NCBI GenBank assembly: GCA_011319805.1
Contig: SJRY01000135.1
Coordinates: 1-28,905, forward strand
Length of the DNA: 28,905 nt
Direction: 5' to 3'
DNA from: Macrocybe gigantea
Taxonomy: Eukaryota > Basidiomycota > Agaricomycetes > Agaricales > Callistosporiaceae
Shown piece after piece: positions 22,558-28,905 of the stretch. The first letter of the stretch is position 1; each line of letters starts with the position of its first letter. The position numbers and the translations under genes were made by a program. The notes under the pieces are model-generated. The model was not told the DNA's origin and searched no databases. It saw only the letters and a program-made list of their open reading frames with translations.

Positions 22558-24400
22558 TCACGCGCATTTCTTGGGAGGTGAGGGTTCAAAGGAAGCGAGC
22601 GGATTAGACCGAGAGCGGTGGTAGTGACACGATTATGGTTTTTTTTTGTCTTTCTTATTTCTCCATCGTTCCATGATTTCCGATCTTGTGAATAATTGGA
22701 ATGCCGAGGAGATATGCCAGTACATAGCAGTTAGGACACTGAAGGTCGTGTGATCTTGATGCATTTCACGTCTGTGGCGTTCAGACATACGCGGCCGCCT
22801 GTTCAGCTGTTCACGGAACGCGGGTTACGTATACAACGAGTAACGCCGATGCGCATATACGCAACTAAAGCCGCCGCACACTAGGAACCCGAGTGGGCGC
22901 CTTGCCGCCTATGAACAACTCGATCGCAGCCCTTTTGAGCCATGATCCGGATATGGCCAGGGGTGCACTCGGCGATGCTGGTACGATAAACGCGCTGTAG
23001 GGTCGCGTCCGGTCTTCATGTCATGACCGGGACGGGGTGGGCAGCGAACCTGGTTGGGACTCAGGCGAGGAATGGGCTTGCTGAGGGTTGCTGCACGTAT
23101 GTGGCAGGCCAACCGGTTAAGCCGTACAGGCTCGCCTATACAGATTCATCTTTCTGGCGTTGCTCTTCCCGGACGATGACTGAGGCCTCGGAGAACCTGG
23201 ACGTGAGCGAATTCTGTGCCCCGGACGCACTACCTTGGAGTGCGATGTGAAGAAATCAACTGAATCGCGCATTTATTTCTGACTCGAAGAAAGAGAGAAA
23301 ACGAGAGAGAAGAAGAAAGATTTCACTCGACAGATGTCGAGGAGGGGGCATCAGATACTTGGCGAACTCCTGCAGAGTCACTCTTCAACTCTGGTTTCGG
23401 GTTCTGGGTCTTGTTAGGTCGGTTTCTTCGTGGCGTGGGCGTTGCTCTGTAATTGCTTGCTGGTTAGCTGGGCTTACCAGTTGTTCCATTGGCGTCCCGG
23501 TACCGTCATGCGCTGACCGTCACCCCAGGATCGACGAACGGCGACGAAAGCGAAAATGACGGAGACAGAAGCGGAAAGCTCCAACGCCATCAACAACGTT
23601 CCCTTGCAAAACCCGCTCGGGGTTGGAAAGAACCGTGATAGTGCACCTGCGGAGGCAGAGACCCTCGGACGGGAAGCCTAAACGACGGGCGCGTGTGGAC
23701 CCCTCCACGTGACGTGTGACGCGTTCTGGTGCCCAAGCGCGAGACTGCACAAGCTCACGGGCTTTGTGCTGCGTCTGTCCAGTCCTGCAGGGGCTTGTCG
23801 GACTTGTTCTTGATATGTCCTGGGGGTGTGACGACAGAGATGGGTTTAAAGGTTAAGGCGAACCTGCTTCGGACTCGGGCAAACGTTGGCTGCTCCGAGT
23901 TTATCTGCGAAATGTTGGAAAGACGTGGGGGGCGTCATGCCCTGGAGCGCTCAGGCTGGAACATGAATCCGGAAATTTCCCCTTTTCATGTCACTCTTTT
24001 TTTTTGATGGGGCTGATCGTTGTTGATGGTACAGCCGCAGAATCCGAAGTGATCCAGAGGCTTGCCTAATAGGGTGACCTCGCCGTGCACGCGCCTCCGT
24101 GGAATCGGACGCGAGTGAGGGAAAGCGACAAATCTCCGAATCGAAGATGTAGCAAGTGGCTCTGGTTTTGAAAAAGAATCGCACGAAGAGAGCAAGACAG
24201 GTCACGATGGCTTTTAATGAAGAAAGAAAGACAGAGACACAGGGGGAAAAAGAGAACAGACCAGAAGGGGAATGGAGTTTGTACGCCCGTTTGGTGGTAG
24301 GCCGTGATGGAGACGCTTCCATGAATCTTCTCGCTTGACAGATGGGCATCAGATCTCTGGCACACTTATCACGTTGGATCTGAGTTGGACGGACGAAGAG

Positions 24401-24420
24401 ATGGATGGATGGATGGATGG
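24401..24420. repeat. ATGG microsatellite, five units
   Basis: Five perfect tandem copies of ATGG in non-coding DNA. Such short tetranucleotide runs are usually length-variable between strains. Confidence 0.9.
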
Positions 24421-24880
24421 GGCCAACGTTATGCACAAAAAAAGAGGAGAAGGATGCGTTACATCGAGCCACGCACACGGACTCGTGATGCATCTGTAAT
24501 ATATTACTGTACGTGTGCTTCCCCCGGTCCACATTAGCTACGCCGCCGTTCATACACCCCTTCATCCCCTCTGCGCCGGTGAGTCCTCGGAGGCCAGGCG
24601 GATAGAATCAATACGTTTTTTTAAAAAAGACTGTTGGGTCTGGCACGCGAGGTTCTTGCTGCTTCCTCGTGGGACGCCGCTTTCTCTATCTTTCGCTCCC
24701 TTGTTTGCTTGCTGGTGAGCTGGATTTGCAAGTCGTCGGGCCCTAGCGTTCGTTCCGTCCTCACCAAAAGCCACCCCGCAGATCGACGGAGACAGACAAG
24801 GACAGAGACAAAGTGCAGCTTAGAAGAAGCCCCGATAATTGACAGTCGATAGTCGGCAAAGATCTTTCACCATCCCTGCC

Positions 24881-24948
24881 GAGAGCGAGAAGAAAAAGAG
24901 AAAAAAAGGAAAGAACGACGAGAGCAACGGAAAAAAGAAAAAAGAAGC
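24881..24948 (+). repeat. Purine-rich tract upstream of the F-box gene
   Basis: About 68 bp with almost only A and G on the plus strand, ending about 90 bp before the F-box ATG. It is probably part of the promoter or 5' leader. Purine/pyrimidine asymmetry of this kind can exclude nucleosomes or form triplex DNA, which is inference here. Confidence 0.55.
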
Positions 24949-25037
24949 ACGTACGAATTCGACAGTTCGACGCATCCATACGGAGGTTTGAAATTGCCTC
25001 GCGATCATTCATTATTGCTGGGACGAAGCCGCTGGGT

Positions 25038-26550
25038 ATGAACGTGAACATCTTGGACCTCCCACCCGAGGTCCTCTCCGAGATTTGCGTGTGGTTTAAG
25101 CGGCAGCACGTCGAAGACTGCCGCCGCGGCGGAGACCCCTCCCCCTTCCCTACTTCCAACACACTCGATGATGACGAAGAGGCGGACGCTTGCGACAGAG
25201 ACTTGAGCCGCAGTGCTGTGGAGGACGACTTATTCCGGCAGCCCCTCTTACTGGGCAATATCTGCTATGCGCTGCGCCACGTCGCGCACGCGACGCCGCA
25301 GCTGTGGAGCACGCTCGCGCTCACGCTGCACGCGGTAGCGGATACGAAAACTGAGACGAAGGCAAAGATGGAGTCAGAGACGGAGGCGGTGACGACGCGC
25401 CTCGCGCTCTGGCTGGAGCGCTCGCGCGGGTGCGCGCTTGACGTGCGCCTGACGTGTGCCGGACCCGCGCGCGTATGGGCACGCTGCCCGCCGCATGGGT
25501 GCTAAGCGTTCTTGCGGCGCACTGTCAGCACTGGAGGGAGCTGGTGCTGGCGGGCGTGCCGGTGCAGGCGTTGCGGGCCGTGAAGGGCGTGAAGGGCCGC
25601 ACGCCGTCGCTTAGGAGGGTAGTGATACAGGGCGTGGATGTGGGCGTGGGGCTCGGGTGGGAATGGAGCATGGGGAGTGCGGGACCGTGGGATACGAGGG
25701 ACGTGCTGGATGCTGAGGCGGAGGAGGAGAAGGGAGAGATGGAGATTGATGCGTTGGAGGGCGCGCAGGATCTGGAGGATGTAACACTCTCAGGCGTGTC
25801 GCCCCGGACGCTGCCCTGGCATGGAACCGCGTTCACACGTTCACTGCGGACGGGCTATCGGAGGACGAGCTGGAGGAGGTGCTCGAGGCCGCACCGGCGC
25901 TGGATCGCTGCGCCGTGCGCCTCGGTGCGCTGAACCGCTTCACGGGAACACACAACGCGCCCGTGCGACACGAAACTCTGCGTGCGCTCTCGATCGGCTG
26001 CCTCACGTGCGGCAGCGCCGCCTCCGCTGGGCTTTCGGGCCTCGTCTTGCCGGCGCTGCGCGCGCTGGAGGTGAAGGCGGAGGACGCGTGCTGGACGCCG
26101 CGCGCCCTGCTTGCGCTGGTGGAACGCTCCGGGTGCGCGCTGGAGAAGCTCAGGCTGGATGTCGGATACGTGAGCGAGGCGGGCGTGCTTACGTGCTGGA
26201 CGGGCCTGCCGTCGCTGAGAGAGTTCGCCCTCGTCAACCGCGGGACGACGTGCACTCGTCGTTCACTACCGGGTTATTGGCGCGCTGGCGATAAAGCAAG
26301 ACGAAGCGCTGCTGCCGAATGTGAAGACGCTGAGGATCTCGACGCGGACGTTCCAGTTCAACGCTGGAGTGCTGCTGGAGATGCTGTGTTCGAGGGTGGG
26401 AGGAAAAGACAAAAGGTCTGTGGACTGGAGCTATTTGAGCTGCGGTGTTCGGGCTTGGCGGATTGCGGGGAACATTTGGAAGCGTTGGATTGCATCCGAC
26501 TGCGAAGACTGACTCTGGAAGGGTTGAATGTTCACATAATGGTGCTATAA
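25038..26550 (+). CDS. F-box protein with leucine-rich C-terminal part (frameshifted)
   Basis: Probable substrate receptor of an SCF ubiquitin ligase. The start ATG at 25038 gives MNVNILDLPPEVLSEICVWF, the first half of an F-box; LLLGNICYALRHVAHATPQL, typical of mushroom F-box proteins, completes it at about residues 73-92. The rest is leucine-rich: WVLSVLAAHCQHWRELVLAG, LEDVTLSGV, LSEDELEEVLEAAPALDRC, LPALRALEVKAED, LLPNVKTLRIS, GLELFELRCSGLADCG, and LRRLTLEGLNV near the stop at 26550. No intron is needed. The protein passes through five frame changes (near 25475, 25818, 26243, 26278 and 26405), all explained by a missing single base each, giving about 505 aa. This part is strongly GC-rich. 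The substrate is unknown. The stop lies only 20 bp from the 3' end of the opposing tRNA-Thr gene. Confidence 0.75.
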
Positions 26551-26554
26551 ATAT

Positions 26555-26558
26555 AAAA
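26555..26558 (-). terminator. Pol III T-run downstream of tRNA-Thr
   Basis: Four T residues on the minus strand 11 nt beyond the tRNA 3' end, a minimal RNA polymerase III stop. They begin 5 bp after the F-box stop codon on the other strand. Confidence 0.4.
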
Positions 26559-26569
26559 TGAATTAAATC

Positions 26570-26642
26570 TTCCCTCTAGCCGACTCGAACGACTGACCTC
26601 GTCATTACTAGTGACGCGCTCTACCAACTGAGCTAAGAGGGA
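26570..26642 (-). tRNA. tRNA-Thr (anticodon AGU)
   Basis: A 73-nt cloverleaf without intron. The acceptor stem TCCCTCT pairs with AGAGGGA. The D arm is TAGCTCAGTTGGTAGAGC (A box), the anticodon stem CGTCA/TGACG around loop CTAGTAA (anticodon AGT, read as inosine in the mature tRNA), and the T arm AGTCG, TTCGAGT, CGGCT. It lies in the 332-bp gap between the F-box gene and eIF3a, on the opposite strand to both. Confidence 0.93.
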
Positions 26643-26882
26643 CTGTACAGTCTTGCTTATGAAATAAACTTGATGGCGGTACCGAAATATCTGCACGTGA
26701 CATGCAGGAGTCGAAACCTAATTTTTTCGCATCAACGCTGTCGTCCGTCGACTAGATTCCGCAAAAAAAAAAAACAAGCAAACGGTCGCCCCTCCTCGAC
26801 TTTCAATAAAAGAGTCGTAACGTAATATCCTATCGAATCAATTCAAAAATCATAGTCACTGACTCCTTTCTTCAGTTCAAGT

Positions 26883-28905
26883 ATGGCGCCGTTTTCAAAA
26901 CCAGAGGCTGTCCTCAAGCAGGCAGAGGCCTCGTCTCCGTTGGCCAGACACACGCCGCATTGCAGAGCCTGACAGAAATGTTCTCTTCAAAGCGCTTTCG
27001 TTCGACCCCGCTCACGTCTCTTGAGCCGATCATGCACCGTTTCATCGAGCTTTGCGTGGAGCTCCGCAAGGGCCGCACGCCAAAGAGGGTCTCATGCAAT
27101 ACAAGAACATTGCCCAGAACACAAGCGTGCAGAGCATCGAGGCCGTCATCTCCCGCTTTGTCCAGCTCGCCGACGCCAAAGTCAGAGAAGCGCAAGAAAA
27201 GGCTGCGGTACAGTCCGCCGTCGACGTCGACGATCTCGAGGCCAGCGAGACACCGGAGAGCATCCTTCTCGGCGCCGTCAGCGGCGATCAGAGCAGGGAT
27301 CGCACGGATCGTGCACTCGTCACGCCCTGGCTCAAGTTTTTGTGGGAGAGCTATCGCACGTCGCTCGAGACGCTCAAGAACAATGCCCGCCTCGAAGCCA
27401 TCTACCAGGTCCGTCTCCTCCTTCCTTTCGTCCCTTTACACCTCTTGTCTAACCTGTCACCCATCATCAGCAAATCGCACAGCAAGCGTTCAAGTTTTGC
27501 CTCAAACACCAGCGCAAGGTTGAGTTCCGTCGGCTCTGTGAAACCCTCCGACTGCACCTCTCCAACGTCGCAAAGTACGCAGCGCAGCCACATTCAATCA
27601 ATCTCTCGGATCCGGACACGCTCCAGCACCACCTCGACACTCGCTTTGCCCAGCTCAACACCTCCGTCGAGCTCGAGCTCTGGCAAGAGGCCTTCCGTTC
27701 CGTCGAGGACGTTCACAACCTCCTTACCATGGCAAAAAAGGCGCCCCGCCCAGCTATGATGGCCAACTACTACGAGAAGCTCACAAAAGTGTTTCTGATG
27801 AGCGGCAATGCGCTATACCATGCCGCCGCGTGGAGCAGGTACTACGTCGTCGCCACCGCCATCGGCGGCAGGACGAAGAAGAGCTCAGCAGGCTTGCCGG
27901 ACAAGTGCTCGTCAGTGCGCTCGCCGTACCTGTCGGCCTTCCGTGGAGGAGGGAGACGAGCTCAAGGGGAAGAACGGCAGGCTGACCGCCCTGCTCGGCC
28001 TGTCCAAGATGCCTACCCGTGCAGGCCTGCTTCAGGACGCGGTAAGCACTCTCACGTCTTGCGTTCGCTGCGCAGACTCACGCATCATTCCTCCCCACTG
28101 TAGCTGTCCCGCGGCATTCTGCGCTTGTCGCCTGAGACTGTCAAGGCGCTGTACAACATCCTTGAAGTGACCTTTGACCCGCTGACGCTCTGCACGAACG
28201 TGGCACCGCTCCTTCAAAAGCTCTCCCAAGACGCGGCATATGCGCCGTACCTCCCACTTCTCCAGCGCGCGCTGCTCTCGCGTCTCCTCTCGCAGCTCGC
28301 TCAAGTCTATGCCACGATCCGAGTCGACGCCCTCCTCGAGCTCGTGGCACCACTCCGCGCCGCAGGCCTCGATGGCGCGTACGACGCTGAACAGGTCGAG
28401 GCCTACGTCATGGGCTGCGCGCGCAGGGGTGAGCTCAACATCCGCGTAGATCATAAGGAGGCAGCATCGCGTTCGTCGACGATCCGTTTGCATCCGTCGA
28501 TGAGCCAGCACGTCCGCATCCGCGTCCACGTCAGCTTCCGGTTTAGCATCCGCGGCGGCGAGAGAGAAGAGCGTCCAGCCGTCCGTGGCCGACCTCGTGC
28601 GTTCCAGACTCGGCAGCGTCGCCAGGTGCTTGCACCACTCGCTCGCCGTGATCGACAGCACAGAACAAGAAACATCGCCTGAAAATCAAGAAGATGCGCA
28701 GCAGGAGCGCCTGCGCGTGCTGCTTGCGCGGTGGAGACGGAGCGCAAGGCACTGCAAGTGCGCCGCGCCCTCGTCGCGCGCCGTCGGGAACTCCTGAGCG
28801 AGCTCACCGTGCGCAAGGAGAAGAAGAGACGAGCCGCCGTGCGGAGGTCAGCCGTCGTGAGAAAGAGGAGCAGGAAAGAAGGATGAGGAGGAGCAGCGCA
28901 GGAGG
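26883..28905 (+). CDS. TIF32: eIF3a (TIF32/RPG1), largest subunit of translation initiation factor 3 (5' part; frameshifted)
   Basis: Scaffold of eIF3 that contacts the 40S subunit, other eIF3 subunits and mRNA at the exit channel. The start ATG at 26883 gives [15 protein letters not shown]. Conserved blocks follow: [116 protein letters not shown]. The PCI region includes [32 protein letters not shown] and [14 protein letters not shown] charged helix with [20 protein letters not shown] then runs to the window edge. Introns are 27409-27470 and 28042-28103. Nine single-base losses (near 26927, 27079, 27872, 27941, 28460, 28514, 28690-28730, 28823 and 28886) break the frame. eIF3a is essential, so these are almost surely sequence errors. 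The 3' end lies outside the window. Confidence 0.93.

Larger units (their letters stand above)
22558..25037. other. Long non-coding stretch with simple-sequence tracts
   Basis: About 2.5 kb between the UBX gene and the F-box gene. It holds a purine-rich patch at 23283-23320, a (ATGG)5 microsatellite at 24401-24420, T- and A-runs near 24000, 24430 and 24620, and a longer purine tract before the F-box gene. Open frames on both strands look random. A 41-codon acidic frame at 23556-23681 (MTETEAESSNAINN...) is the only one with protein-like composition and could be an exon, but nothing supports it further. Confidence 0.5.

Noticed and set aside
23556..23681. 41-codon acidic frame in the 2.5-kb gap
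   Set aside because: Composition is protein-like, but the overlapping frame (GSTNGDESEND...) looks equally good, and no neighbour exon or motif supports either.
23951..24565. Long open frame on the minus strand (204 codons)
   Set aside because: Composition is random, with Phe/Ser runs from T-rich DNA and the ATGG repeat inside it; no motif or splice pattern.
26883..28905. Programmed frameshifting in eIF3a
   Set aside because: Nine shifts of the same sign without slippery heptamers or repeated context cannot be programmed; missing bases are simpler.

Overview
The window is nuclear DNA of a basidiomycete fungus, most likely an Agaricomycete. Coding sequences are broken by many short introns (about 46-75 bp) with GT donors and CAG, TAG or AAG acceptors. 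Two nuclear tRNA genes are present. The proteins are fungal: a CCH1-type calcium channel, epsin, the p47/Shp1 UBX protein, eIF3a, a CYP63-like P450, and an HNH protein of the kind expanded in mushrooms. No transposon, CRISPR array, prokaryotic operon or viral gene was found.

Layout, left to right: the 5' part of an epsin gene (minus, runs off the left edge); tRNA-Gly(UCC); a cysteine-rich zinc-binding protein (plus); a cytochrome P450 (minus, ten exons including a 12-nt microexon); about 1.9 kb without a convincing gene; a small conserved fungal protein (minus); a BUD32 kinase of the KEOPS/EKC complex (plus); an HNH-nuclease-domain protein (minus) sharing a 171-bp divergent promoter with the next gene; the 25-exon calcium channel CCH1 (plus, 7.7 kb); about 1.2 kb non-coding; a predicted protein of unknown function (plus); the p47/Shp1 UBX protein (plus); about 2.5 kb non-coding; an F-box protein (plus); tRNA-Thr(AGU) (minus); and the 5' two thirds or so of the eIF3a gene (plus, runs off the right edge).

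The genes do not form a pathway. This is an ordinary mixed housekeeping neighbourhood: endocytosis, tRNA modification, calcium uptake, Cdc48 cofactor, protein degradation and translation initiation, plus two accessory genes (P450 and HNH).

The strongest unexpected signal concerns the sequence itself. Reading the genes codon by codon shows about 34 missing bases, and every reading-frame break is explained by lost bases, never by an extra one. Two are in the middle of the window (BUD32 to UBX, about 10.5 kb coding). The other 32 or so are in the two flanks (1-7 kb and 25-28.9 kb, about 7 kb coding). They hit essential genes such as eIF3a, so uncorrected sequencing or assembly deletions are much more likely than true pseudogenes. 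The other points of biological interest are two GC-AG introns, the P450 microexon, an Asn in the domain I pore of CCH1, and tRNA genes packed tightly against protein genes.
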